Shown: one piece after another, positions 9,976 to 20,754 of the stretch
Position numbering within the stretch: position 1 is the stretch's first letter
How the letters are laid out: every line of letters starts with the position of its first letter
NCBI GenBank assembly: GCA_964036315.1
Contig: OZ038498.1
Location: 8,875,861-8,939,860, forward strand
Length of the DNA stretch: 64,000 nt
Reading direction: 5' to 3'
Origin: Acanthosepion esculentum
Taxonomy: Eukaryota; Mollusca; Cephalopoda; Sepiida; Sepiidae
Notes under the pieces: generated by a model
Databases searched by the model: none
Told to the model about the DNA's origin: nothing
What the model saw: the letters and a program-made list of their open reading frames with translations, nothing else
Made by a program: the position numbers and the translations under genes

Positions 9976-10264
9976 CTTTTAAAATGGCCACTTTAACGCT
10001 TTATTTCAAAAAACCACAAAGAACGCCACATAATTATCTTTCAAAAAATAATAGGCGCATGGTGATTAAAAGGCGGGGAATTGAGTGTAAAGGAAAAGAA
10101 AGGGAAAAGGAAGGTTGAAAAAAGAATGGAAAGAAACGAGAATGCAAGTGTATTTTAGATTTATACAGTAAAGGGGGAAAGTAAATATGTAACTTAGTTG
10201 TTATGAAGGGTGGGGAGGCTAGCATGACTAATAGGTGACAGAGGGGTTTTGAATTAGATTTTTT

Positions 10265-10590
10265 TTAACCCTCTCCATATTCACTTAATAATTTTTTTAT
10301 GTGAGGGGAAGGGCTTAAAATTTCTGATTTTTGGTTTAAAAGATTTTTGGGATCCGGGAATATCATAATTGCTAATTTCTCACATTGGCATCGTTTGTAA
10401 ATGCGGGTATAATTGTTATATGTTTTTACATTTTCTTTTAAATTTTCCACCTTACGACCTGTCCCTGTTATTTTTTTTTCTTTTAAATTCCACATGTGGC
10501 TGGCAAGTTTGCTGGAGTATCTTAGGTTTGGTAGCTTAAAACACGATGTGTGATTGTACCATCTGCGTTTGAAAGGGCCTTCCAAGCAGT
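10265..10590 (-). pseudogene. Penelope-like element, GIY-YIG endonuclease fragment
   Basis: C-terminal part of a Penelope-like retroelement protein, the endonuclease that nicks target DNA. The frame continues upstream of the first Met as IDCLEGPFKRRW, where the family has a YIGLTEGPFKRRW-type block. It is followed by YNHTSCFKLPN, LASHMWNLKEKK, RCQCEKL and a region near SPSPHIKKLLSEY like the family end. The YIG tyrosine/glycine pair has decayed to DC. The reverse transcriptase part is absent, so this is a 5'-truncated, dead copy. Downstream on the same strand lies a hammerhead-like motif, and upstream (10650-10700) a second CTGATGA..GAAAC pair. Confidence 0.75.
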
Positions 10591-10649
10591 CTATTAGATG
10601 CAGCTTGTAAAACGGAATCTATAATTTATAAAGCAGAAGTAACAAATAT

Positions 10650-10700
10650 TAATTGCAGTCATGTTTCAATGCGTGTCAACTCATCTCATCAGACGATTGT
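10650..10700 (-). ncRNA. Degenerate hammerhead-like motif upstream of GIY-YIG fragment
   Basis: On the minus strand CTGATGA is followed by a GATG/CATT stem II candidate with a long loop and GAAAC. The cleavage triplet is missing (ATGACTGC instead of a GTH). Likely a decayed ribozyme or a chance near-match. Confidence 0.35.
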
Positions 10701-10770
10701 AAATTACTGGCGAGTGAACGATTTATTCAGATTTAAAAGCAAAATACAGACGTTTTACAAAAACAAAAAG

Positions 10771-11850
10771 AAAAGAGCTGGGTGTTATAAGGTTTGTGGG
10801 CTTTACTCGGATCAGCCAATCGAAAATGAGCTACGTTAAATTTAAACTAAGAGAAGAATCAAAAATTAAGAAATTTTTAATAAATAGATCATGATTCGTA
10901 GATTTGAAATCAATGGCAGCAACAGACGTTAAACCGGTGCGGATATAAATAAGTACATATTGTACATTAGACGATGTCATTTCCTAAGAAAAAAAGAAGT
11001 GGTAATCTAACAAAATGCTACACAAGTTATATACATTGAGTTTCCTACATTAAATAAATAATGTTGATAAATAAAAAGCTTCTCTAAGAAACCTGTAAAT
11101 AATTTAAACGTATAGACTTACTTGGTAATGTGCAACTGTTGACTAAAGATTCTTTATATAAGGTGTTGATAGCAATAACCAATCGATGCAAAATGTCAAA
11201 TATACCAACCAAGTACCAATACATCCGTACAAGATGTTACTAATACTACTAAAAGTTTAATACAAAAATTATATTAAATCCAAATTAATCTTACCAACAG
11301 AAAGATAAGCCATATATGGTGCAACACTGTACAACGAAAGTCTAAGAAAAAGCATTGTCAAATTCCAAGTCTAACTGAATTGTATGGTAAAAGGTAGACT
11401 GTGTTGACAATTTACCGTTAACTCGGATCTTTGTTTTAATATTAAACAGGAGCAGATGTAAATAGATAAATGTTGTACATTAGAAAGTGTCATTTCCTAA
11501 TGAAAAATTAAGTGGTAATTTAAGAAAATGCTAGACAAGTTATATACTTTGCGAGTTTTCCTACATAAAGAACCCATTTTATAGTTGATAAATAAATAGC
11601 TTCTTTAAGAAAACAGTAAATAATTTAAAGGTATAGACTTATTTGGTAAATTAATATGCAAAGATTCTTTATATGAGGTATGAATAACAGTACCCAATCA
11701 ATGCAAAATGTCAAAATACCAACCAATTACTCAGCTCAACCAATCAAATACGACCTACTCTAAATTTGAACTACATCATATTCGATTGGTTGATATAAGG
11801 TAAGCCCACAAACCTTATAACCACCCCCACCATTTTTCTATTTTTTTCTT
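10771..11850. mobile_element. Non-autonomous element with about 80-bp terminal inverted repeats
   Basis: The phrase GTTATAAGGTTTGTGGGCTT near 10783 and its complement near 11804-11823 lie in inverted repeats of about 80 bp (10771-10850 and 11748-11850). Both include a CAATCGAA.ATGA.. block. No transposase is present. The interior holds a diverged direct duplication (10935-11215 and 11452-11735; offset about 517 bp). It is probably a MITE-like DNA transposon; target-site duplication not determined. Confidence 0.6.
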
Positions 11851-12339
11851 TCGTCAATCGTCATCATGAGTGTATGCCCAAACATATTACCTATAAAATA
11901 AAAATCAACCTACTTAAAATAAAAAATATACATCCATAATGACCGGTTGGCAACAGCTGAAAGCGCTTAACTAAATACCAAAAACTCGGATCTTTTTTCA
12001 ACAATTTAGACCCACTATACAAAGAAAATTGCGAGAAAGCAATAAAAAATCGAAATGAAGATTATTAAACGAAAAAGTTCCGTAGTCTTCAATAACACAT
12101 GGCTCAATACTGCCAAAATAAATAAATTATCATAAGTACCCGGTGTTGCTCGGGATGAAATAACTTATTGTATAAAATTTTAAGCATTTCATAAACTTAT
12201 TTATTTAGGAAATATCATAGCACGCATGAAAGCATAACAGTTCAAATACTATCTCCTGATTATCGCAAAAATATTCTAATCCTAATTCAGTGAAAGCAGA
12301 AGAAAAGTCAAATAAAAGAAATATGAAAATATAACAATT

Positions 12340-12607
12340 CAGTATCTGTCTATATTTCTGAGATGAAGTATTATGTACACTATTTACATTATTCGGACTA
12401 TTGTCCTCATCTTTGTCGCCATATTTATTACAACGTTTCGGCCTTTCAGTATCTATCTATATTTCTGAGATGATGTTTTATGTACATTATTTACCTTATT
12501 TGGACTATTGTCCTCATCTTTGTTGCCATATTTATTACAACGTTTCGGCCGTTGTACGCTCCGGCCTTCTTCAGGTGGTTGGAATGTCGAACTGAACCCT
12601 TTATTGG
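12340..12607 (-). mobile_element. SINE family D body, minus copy
   Basis: Two tail units plus the hammerhead-like core (CTGAAGA, stem GGCCG/CGGCC, GAAA, all on the minus strand at about 12541-12574). The head is absent. It forms the left arm of an inverted pair with 12608-12765. Confidence 0.65.
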
Positions 12608-12765
12608 CACGTGGAACTAGAACAGTCTACCCCAGTGAGCGAAATAAAGGGTTCAGTTCGACATTCCAACCACCTGAAGAAGGCCGGAGTGTACAACGGC
12701 CGAAACGTTGTAATAAATATGGCGACAAAGATGAGGTCAATAGTCCGAATAATGTAAATAATATA
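12608..12765 (+). mobile_element. SINE family D body, plus copy
   Basis: Starts at GCACGTGGAACTAGAACAG and carries an intact hammerhead-like core (CTGAAGA about 12672-12678; GAAA about 12701). With 12486-12605 it makes an inverted repeat of roughly 120-bp arms around a spacer of about 37 bp. Confidence 0.65.
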
Positions 12766-13762
12766 TAAGAATTCAAATAGAAATTTCTAATTATCTTAAT
12801 TAGTAAAGTATGTAAACACCACAATTCAAATTCAATTTTCTAAAATTATTCTAATGAGACCAGAAAAAAGGTTGGTAAGCATAAGAATAATGATTAAAAC
12901 AGCTTCATGAAAGACATTCTTTATAAACAATGTATATTTTTGTTTTTCCTGATGGAGTGAAAACAAAGAGATTATTTTTGCTTTTTGGACATGCAACATA
13001 AATTTAACTCTGGGAAAAGCATGTTTTTTTAAGGTGTATGCCAGCAACTGAGAAGGTCTGTCCTTAGGATTTATTTACAGACATTGCAAAGCTTAATTTC
13101 ACTGGAAACCGCAATCTCTTGAAAGGTATTTTAACATCAGTTGGGATCAAAGGTATTCTTGGAATGGAAACATCTCCTTTACCACATTCTGACAGAATAT
13201 TGTTTCAATATGGTATGGTATCCTTCTCTAAGCTACAAGTATTGTTCCATTACAGAGACTTGGTGAATCTATATTTCTTAATAACATTACTGGGGCAACA
13301 CCACTGAGATCTTATTTGTGAGATGGTAGTCAATATAGTTCTAATGAGTTTAAAACCTCAACTAGATATTTCACTGTCTCAGAAGGACCTACAACTCTAT
13401 CAATAGACTTATCTGGAGAGGATTTTAAAAAGTTCAAATTTAATGGCATTCACAGTAATATTTTTGGGAACCAAAATCAACCTCTTACTTGACCACTTGT
13501 GATTCTCATAATATTCATTGATGTTTAGGAAGGCATTGATCATTAATTGTTTATCAGACTACACCAGAGTGCACATCAGTGTTAAGTTTATGGAAAGTCT
13601 TCAGACATTCGATAATAAGACAGAACAGCACGGATATGTGTTTAAATTTGCATGGTTTTGGCATGTTACCAAAATCTAGAAGAGGTCAAACGTGTTCGAA
13701 TTTCATCAGCTTTTGTTCTTTTTGGTATATCAGAAAACATTTGCCTGAAAACGCTGATAATA

Positions 13763-14651
13763 CGAGGGTCATTCAATAAATTCGGTATAAGGACTTCTAA
13801 TACAGATAGAAGCTTACTCTTTTTTATTTTTTGTGTTTTACTTCTTTTTCACATGGATTTAATTTCTTTTGCAGATTTAAAAAAAAAAAAAAACTTTGAG
13901 AGTTTTGGCGATTAACAAAGATGGCCGACCAAGAAGCATGCTCCAGGATTGAACAGCGGTCAGTTATCAAGTTTTTGGTTGCTGAAGGGTGCAGACCGGT
14001 TGAAATTCATATGAGAATGTCAACTGTGTGTGGTGCCACATATTTCAGCCAAAAAATGTCTACAAGTGGGCTAAATTGTCTAAAGAAGGACGGAGCAGTG
14101 TTGAGGATGAAGACAGGCCTGAGAGGCCTACAGAAGTGAAGTCTCCTGAGGTGATCGAATCAGTCAATGACATCATTCAGTCTGACAGAAGGGTGACAGT
14201 GGATGACATTGCAAGGACTTTGAAAGATATAAAGAACAAACGCAGGGGTCATCAGTCAAAAGGAATCATCTTGCATCATGACAACGCAAGGCCTCACACA
14301 GCAGCCCAAACGGTGCAGACCATCAACGAGCTGGGCTGGGAACTGCTCCCTCATCCCCCTTACAGCCCAGACCTTGCGCCTTCAGACTTTCACCTGTTTG
14401 GTCCCTTGAAAGCGTTCACGAGAGGCACGAAGTTTAAAAGTGACGATGAAGTCAAAAGTGTTGTGAGCGACTGGCTGAGACATCAGTCCAAAGATTTTTA
14501 CGCTGAGGCAATACGGAAGCTTGTGCACAGATGGGAAAAGTGTGTGACAGTGCTGGGAGACTACGTTGAAAAATTAAAAACAAAGTAAGCTTCTATCTGT
14601 ATTAGAAGTCCTTATAGCGAAAAATGTAACTTATTTATTGAATGACCATTG
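13763..14651 (+). mobile_element. mariner copy A, internally deleted, TA target duplication
   Basis: Element of about 889 bp with terminal inverted repeats (CGAGGGTCATTCAATAAA left; the complement, with two changes, right) between TA dinucleotides at 13761-13762 and 14652-14653. It sits inside the Helitron helicase remnant: removing it with one TA restores a continuous helicase frame (RVIVHIISVFRQMF). Confidence 0.9.
13921..14588 (+). pseudogene. mariner transposase, central deletion
   Basis: mariner-family transposase (Tc1/mariner superfamily, DD34D type). The start MADQEACSRIEQRSVIKF and the helix-turn-helix region (KWAKL, EDEDRP.RPTEV) are followed abruptly by the C-terminal catalytic half: [10 protein letters not shown] with the second aspartate, PYSPDLAPSDFHLFGPLK with the third. 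The first aspartate and roughly half the usual length are missing, and a frameshift separates the first 50 codons from the rest. Copies B and C join at nearly the same internal point, so the deletion is ancestral and this family moved as a non-autonomous element using a transposase made elsewhere. Confidence 0.85.
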
Positions 14652-15413
14652 TATGTACGATGACTCGTCCCATCAGAGACTGACTATTTCTAATATCTCT
14701 TAACATCCTATCAATAGCCTCTAGAGCTCCCTTATGCATCGTAGAGAATTTATCAGACACAATCAAGTTACATTGTCATATAACTTCTGCCGTCCCAGAT
14801 GTTTTGTTATTCCAGACTTTGTTTCCGTACGTATAAAGATCAAGCGGAAATTTGAATGCAGCATCAGTAGTTGTATCCCCTGGAAGTAATGTGGAAGCCA
14901 TTCCAGATAATGCTACAGCAAGTGTAATTCTGTATTCTTTTCTGAATCTGGGCCAGTATCAAATTGGTTACAAAAGTGTTACCATTTCCACCGGGCGCAT
15001 CTATGAAAAAATACTTTATGGTCATCATTGAGAATTCCAGTATGATTTGAAACATATTCATTTGTCTTGGATTGTATAAGGTTTCTCTAGCATATTCTGC
15101 TGTTAACCAGTTGGCTGCACCTCGGACAGTCTGTGGAAGTCTATACTTTCGTAATCCATCACCTCCCATGGCAAGATTCGATTTTCAATATCAATCAGTG
15201 CAGAATTATAAATATCTTGTCAGTAATTAACAACAATATTGTTGTAGCGTACCTACGGATGATAATAGGTATGCCCCCATTCACATAAATACAGAAGTAA
15301 ATACTGTATGTTGGTCTGCAGTTGAAGATTTGTCTCCGGCTCTGAGAGAGGATCCCCAGACGACGCTATGTCGAAGGGCAGAGTCTCGTCTCGGGAAACA
15401 GCTACCCGACCAC

Positions 15414-15580
15414 AAGGAGTGTCAGAGAAAAGCAATAATATCAACAAAAAATTGCAATATGAGCTATGGTAAAAACATGGTGATAACAGCAAAAATTGCA
15501 ATATGAGCACTGGTAAGAAAAGATGCTGAAGTCATTTGGTTTCTAATACACAGAAATTTATACACAGATTTCCTCAAGGA
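15414..15580. repeat. Segment shared with 51415-51520
   Basis: GGAGTGTCAGAGAAAAGCAATAAT, AAAATTGCAATATGAGC and GATGCTGAAG phrases recur inverted at 51415-51520, in both cases next to a SINE D head. Either this SINE has a longer 5' part or both copies sit in an older repeat. The neighbouring open frame 15253-15510 (minus) has no recognisable motif. Confidence 0.5.
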
Positions 15581-16098
15581 CACATGGCATAGTGGATAAA
15601 GGCGTTAGTTAAATCCAGTGACAGAACCCAAAGAGTGTGAGTTTAATACACGGTTAACGCAGTGGAGAACTTGGAGAGGGGAATTAACAGGAGATAACTG
15701 ATAACTGACATCCATTAAAAACATGGCACGTGGAACTAGAACAGTCGACCCCAGTGAGCGAAATAAAAGGTTCAGTTCGACATTTCAACCACCTGAAGAA
15801 GGCCGGAGCGTACAACGGCCGAAACGTTGTAATAAATATGGCGACAAAGATGAGGACAATAGTCCGAAAAATGTAAATAGTGTACATAATACCTCATCTC
15901 AGAAATATAAACAGATACTGAAAGGCCGAAACGTTGTAATAAATATGGCGACAAAGATGAGAACAATAGTCCGAAAAATGTAAATAGTGTACATAATACC
16001 TCATCTCAGAAATATAAACAGATACTGAAAGGCCGAAACGTTGTAATAAATATGGCGACAAAGATGAGGACAATAGTCCGAATAATGTAAATAGTGTC
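15580..16098 (+). mobile_element. SINE family D, full copy with 107-bp tail repeats
   Basis: The most complete copy. A box TGGCATAGTGG (15585-15595), B-box region GTGAGTTTAATAC (15637-15649), then a body with GGCACGTGGAACTAGAACAG. The hammerhead-like core follows: CTGAAGA (15793-15799), stem GGCCG/CGGCC, GAAA (15821-15824). The tail unit then repeats with an exact 107-bp step (GGCCGAAACG at 15817, 15924, 16031). It is inserted in the Helitron remnant. In the tail units CTGA and GGCCGAAAC are directly joined, so stem II is lost there. Confidence 0.75.
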
Positions 16099-16859
16099 AA
16101 ACTGTCCTCTTTTATTGCATGTAAGTCGTGTAAATAATCCCATAAACTCTCGGAAAGTCCTCAAAAGACACTGGACCTTAAACTTCATGCAGCAGAATTA
16201 ACAGAAGTAAAAATATTCCTGGTGATTTGGATGCACTCTATGGACACGAACAAGTGTGCTATCTAATCTGATGTATCTGAATATCTGGTGGTAATATAAT
16301 GTTCTGACAAATGGATTGTTTGAACGGAGTTTGAAAAAGTCGTCAAAGTTGCTTCTCTTGGATTCATTGCCTGTGCTGCAGCTAATTTAAGTGTAAAATT
16401 AACTATTTGTCCATTTTCTAGATGTACTGCTAGTTGTTGGACAGCTGGATACCTGGAAACTGGATATCCTCCCGAAAGCTTTATTGCTACTGATATCTCT
16501 CGACCTTGCTGGTAATTACCGAAGACCTCTGGATTCATTTGGTGCTGGAGAACAAACATAGCAGCATCTGATCCTCCCCCCCTTTGTTTACATATTTTCA
16601 TACATGCTTGATGGATTTCACTGAATTTGAAAGAAAAGAGATGGTTTCAAGTTTAACACTGCCGTCCCAAGTATAAGGAGGAGGAAGATAGATTCCTATA
16701 GTCTTTCTTAGTCTCCGACGATACGCACACCCAAACCGTTCGACCAACTCACGAACAAAAGAAAAAAAAAGACCTCCCCTCACCCCTGCGAGATTGCTCG
16801 TTTTATATCAGTTCTAAATGGTCGGAATTTGCATACGTTACACGTCCGTAACTCATAAA

Positions 16860-18070
16860 TAACACCCCCCCCCCCAGAGACGTTCGTGTTTTTATTGTTA
16901 ACTTACTTTTTTTTCTTCGAATTTGTTATTGTGTCTAAATGAGTGCGTGGTTGTGTGAGTGCTTTTTTGAACGAATGATAGTTTTTATACTTTTATAATC
17001 TCGCAATTCTTTTCGTCCAGTTAACTGATGTTTCTGCCATATTTAGGTATTGTGGGGGGGTCATTACTAACCTTATTTTGTTTTAATGTAAATAGTATTT
17101 AATTCATATTGTAAATATTCATTGGGTTTTTTAAATTGTTATCCCCTCCCCATAGACTTTGAAATGTACATATGGGGACTAGTTAGACTTTCAAAGAGAA
17201 TTTGATGTATTATGGTGGATGTAGTAAGAAAGGTAAGAGAGTATGTGTTGTTTTGGTGATAGGACTATTGTTAGTATGTTTGGGTCAGTGTTTGTGACTA
17301 GTTAAGTTTAGAATTAAAACAGAAGAAGACCGTCCTTCCCCTATCCCCTTTTTGGCCTTGTGCCACATTTTGTACTAGTTCAAATAAATACCTTTAATTG
17401 TTAACTTCCGGCATTCTGCAGGCAAAACACGTTCGCGCCCGTTTCGGATTCTAAGGTAGGCCATTTTTTTCTCCTTGATCGTCCATCATTCCATTTAACC
17501 AGAGACTGTTGCTAGATTTTCGAAAGCGTCCACTATTCTGCTTACATATCACGCATGCCACTCGTTACCTCTTAGAACGGAGAACTGTAGCCAGTTCAGC
17601 AAAACCCACAGACTGCTGCCTTTCACTTCCGCTACAGAATTGAAAAATATTTTCAGAAGGAAAGAATACTAAGGGACGATTCCACCTATTTTATCAACTT
17701 GATACAGATTGCCAACCATTGCTTGAAATCCACCATCTTCAGATTCTCTTTTTCTGTATGATGAATATGCATCTTCAGTCTGTGTCTCTTGCAAGAAGCT
17801 TCTAGTATATCTCTTGGTATACATGTTGTCTTTCATAGAGTGAGAATTTGCTTCTTTGCATCACGTGGACCACGTCTGTTTTGTTTACCAATCCATACAA
17901 TGATCAGCAGAAATGATGTCATCAATTTGATTTTAAGGAACTTTTTCCACCAACCAAATCAAAATGTGAGGATCAAGTAGCCCACGTTTTATGTCATCGA
18001 AATATTTTAATATTTGTTTTTCTATTTATACGTTATTTTTATGGATACAACGTATTTGAGTAAATACTCT
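16860..18070. other. Spacer, no gene recognised
   Basis: Contains a C run (16865-16876), T-rich stretches and a G run (17054-17060). CCACATTTTGTACTAGTTC followed by AAATAAATA near 17365-17392 resembles a retroelement 3' end but cannot be assigned. Confidence 0.3.
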
Positions 18071-18071
18071 G

Positions 18072-18176
18072 TTTTTAATTAAACAGTATTAATTTCATTT
18101 ACCGGTCTGAATATTCGAGAAATTTCACAGAAAATATGTGTCATCCGACAGGAATCGAACCTGTATTACATACGGA
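18072..18176 (-). mobile_element. SINE family G fragment (minus)
   Basis: On the minus strand the perfect pol III B-box phrase GGTTCGATTCC (about 18147-18157) is followed by ACACATATTTTCTGTGAAATT and TTAATACTGTTTAAT. The same order appears at 18535-18680 and 22138-22262. Confidence 0.55.
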
Positions 18177-18210
18177 AAATATTTGTCGAGTTTAATCCAT
18201 AACATATGTT

Positions 18211-18559
18211 GTCATTGTTTACGTTAGGTTACGTTTCGGAGCAGAAATGAATTATCGAGAAATGTCGTCGAATGTGTGTGTTTATAAGCAGTCATTTGAT
18301 CTTTGCTAAACCGGAAGTCTTCTGTGGCTGCATAGGTTAATAGCACTTAAGCCCGGGATACATAGTAATGAGGTTTTAACTGAAAATCTACTCAAATATT
18401 TGATGGATTATACAAATAATATGGTGACATTGTTTAAGTTAGGTTACGTTTCGGAGCAGAAATGAATTATCGAGAAATGTCGTCGAATGTGTGTGTTTAT
18501 AAGCAGTCATTTGATCTTTGCTAAACCGGAAGTCTTCTGTGGCTGATTCGGTTAATAGC
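18211..18559 (+). repeat. Direct duplication, step 215 bp
   Basis: Copies 18211-18346 and 18426-18559 are nearly identical over about 135 bp (TTAGGTTACGTTTCGGAGC through CCGGAAGTCTTCTGTGGCTG) with few substitutions. Both run into GGTTAATAGCAC, the beginning of a SINE G head. Confidence 0.85.
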
Positions 18560-18680
18560 ACATCAGGCTAAATGACGGAATACAGATTCGATTTCTGTCG
18601 GGGGACGCATATTTTCTGCGATCTTTATCGAACATCGAGGCCGGTAAATGTAAGTAATACTGTTTAATAAAAGTTTGGAA
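18535..18680 (+). mobile_element. SINE family G, plus copy
   Basis: TGGCTGATTCGG (about 18541-18552) fits a pol III A box with an extra base, and AGATTCGATTTC (about 18588-18599) is a one- or two-change B box. The shared GCATATTTTCTG and TAATACTGTTTAATA tail follow. Confidence 0.55.
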
Positions 18681-18689
18681 TCGTCCAGA

Positions 18690-19530
18690 TTATTCCACTC
18701 TTCAGACTCAGGTAGATCGCCACCCACCAGAAATTCTGGTAAACAAAAGCTTCGAAAAGTTGTTTGTCTCCAAAGTATAAAGTTCACAGTTTGTACTTAC
18801 ATTCCTGGTACTTCAATATTCACACGTGTATGCCTTCATATATTTGTTTTATCTTGTGTGTTCATTTCCTTTCTCGGTGGACGTTGAATAATCTTTAACG
18901 GCATACAAAACAAACTGTATATGAAACTTGGTATACAAAACTGCAAACTCTACTTACATTTTTATCTTATTTTTATTTACTTCATTTCCTGTGTACCTTT
19001 CTAATTAATATTCTTATTTTTCTCCCCGATTTCTTTTTTTCATTACATGTTTTACTTTTTTTTTATTAGACGGTCTTCTTTTTTTTTCCTTTCCATATAA
19101 CTTGCCACGGCCAGCTTTCTTTTTGACTAAAAAAGTAACCAATTCCGAAAAAAAAGAAAATAGCATTTTTAGATTTTGTAACCTCGTCTATGTTGGAATT
19201 CTCCATCCATAATTTTCATTCTTATTACTTTACATTCCCAATTCGAAGAATTCAACATCTTTGAATTTATTCATGTGAACTCCAGAATAAAGTAAAATCT
19301 CCCAAAATGGAGTTACAAAACTTGGGCGCATGACAAAGCATCAGAGCTACGATATTCTTTTTTTTAAAAACTCTTAATCACGGCAATATATAATTACATT
19401 TACATGACGAGTGAACCGCTTATATTAGCAGTAGAATGCTCAACGCCTGTTTTCGAATTGTCTTTAGTGTTTTAAATTTTCTAAAATCCTTTTACATTCT
19501 TCCATAAAAGATCTCTTTACGTCAAAATAA
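18690..19530. other. AT-rich spacer, no feature seen
   Basis: Low-complexity T-rich stretches and short chance frames only. Confidence 0.3.
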
Positions 19531-19531
19531 T

Positions 19532-20590
19532 GTTTTGTTTTTTTGTTTTTTTTGTTTTTTTAAGCTTTTCACCCCAAGCAAGGCTGGAAGCCACTAGCAC
19601 GCAAGGGGTTACAGAAGGTTTGGAGGAAGAGTAGATAAGAGTGGTAAAGGAGGGGACGTGGAGAAAGATAGTGGATCGATCAAGGCAAGGGGGTTACAGA
19701 AGATTTAGAGCGAGAGCAGATAGGAATGAAAGGGGGAAGGGTGTGGAGAAGGGAAGTGGATAGATCAAGGCAACTGGAGATGTCGATTGACGTTACACTT
19801 AAATAGTTGGAGATTGTATTTGTCAGGGAAACAGGAATAAGGAAGGGAGTTCCACAGGCGAGATGTACGAGACATGAAGCTATTGGAGTAGAAGAGACGT
19901 CTACATCTAACAGTTTCAACGGTGAAGGGGTGGAAACGAGATGCCAGCCTCGTAGGACGTTTAAATTCATGAGGCCTAGGGACAAGCGAAAGCAGCTCCT
20001 CGGAGCAATTACGTATTTGTAAAAAAGACAGAGCGAGGCAACGGCACGTCTGTGAGAGAGCGACTGCAGACGAGATGACAGATCAGGGCCAATTACATTG
20101 CATATCCGTCTCTGGATCTTATCAAGAACCCTGAGGCAAACAGCAGGGGCTCCAGACCATATATGGCAGCAATACGCCATGCAAGGGCGAATGGTTGATT
20201 TATAGATTTGGAGGATTGATTCCTGGGAGAAAAATTTCCTGGTCCGGCTCAGGGAGCCAACTTTCCTTGCGGTGGATGAAGCAATTGACTCAATGTATTT
20301 GTTCCATCTCAGGTCAGCGGACCGCGTGAGACCGAGCAGCCGCAGAGAGGAGCTCTCGAGAAGTTGGTCTTCAGACATTCTAATGGGATGCAGGGATGGA
20401 TCCCTGTGGTGGTTAATAGAGAGCAGTTTTGTTTTAGAGGCGTTAAAGTTAACCAACCAATTCTTGCCCCAGTTCACAACCGATTGTAGGTCCTTTTCGA
20501 GACGAACTGCCAGGTTAACTTTGTCAGCATCACTAGATTTGTTTTTGAGGCAGGAGTAAATTGTGGTGTCATCCGCGTAGATGCCGACTT
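19532..20590 (-). pseudogene. 5'-truncated non-LTR retrotransposon (Jockey/CR1-like), RT C-terminal half
   Basis: Minus-strand frame open from about 20586 to 19680. It begins at the reverse transcriptase active-site box (GIYADDTTIYSCL, both catalytic aspartates present). It continues through NWGKNWLVNFNASKTKLL, LRLLGLTRSADLRW and the thumb/connection region QIYKSTIRPCMAYCCHIWSGAP and LDKIQRRICNVIGP, typical of Jockey/CR1-type elements. Fingers and endonuclease are missing, as expected from 5' truncation during target-primed insertion. The 3' UTR ends in an A-rich tail on the minus strand (T-rich 19532-19561). The frame shows no internal stop over 300 codons, so this insertion is fairly young. 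A second scrap of the same 3' end lies at 49785-49900. Confidence 0.85.
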
Positions 20591-20754
20591 ACTTTCTTAT
20601 ATGTGTGTGATTTCTTTAAAGGCTTCTTCGAAGTTATATTTATCATTACTGTTACCATCTATAAGCCCATTTTTCTCGTGATGATTAGCTAAAAATCTAT
20701 ATTTGTCAGTGGTTACCCACCGTGTCATCTGCAGGTGTTTTATAAAAGGAGGTG

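Larger units (their letters stand above)
12905..16625 (-). pseudogene. Decayed Helitron replicase/helicase, interrupted twice
   Basis: Helitrons move by rolling-circle replication using a Rep plus PIF1-type helicase protein. On the minus strand, 16263-16625 gives the conserved stretch before the helicase (EIHQACMKICKQRGGGSD, LSGGYPVSRYPAVQQLAVH). A VHPNHQEYFYF and FEDF..VYGIIYT region follows with frameshifts. 14660-15170 gives the PIF1 N-terminus (GGDGLRKY.LPQT, YFFIDAPGGNGNTF; the Walker A lysine is changed to N), then MHKGALEAIDRML and LMGRVIV. 13680-13762 resumes with FRQMFSDIPKRTKADEI. 13050-13250 gives VAPVMLLRNIDSPSLCNGT and FPVKLSFAMSVNKS. 12905-13050 gives IYVAC and NLFVFTPSGKTK, the usual helicase end. 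Frameshifts and stops mark it dead. A mariner (13763-14651) and a SINE (15580-16098) are inserted in it. Confidence 0.85.

Noticed and set aside
19807..20559. Plus-strand frames 19807-20022 and 20272-20559
   Set aside because: Antisense shadows of the LINE reverse transcriptase.
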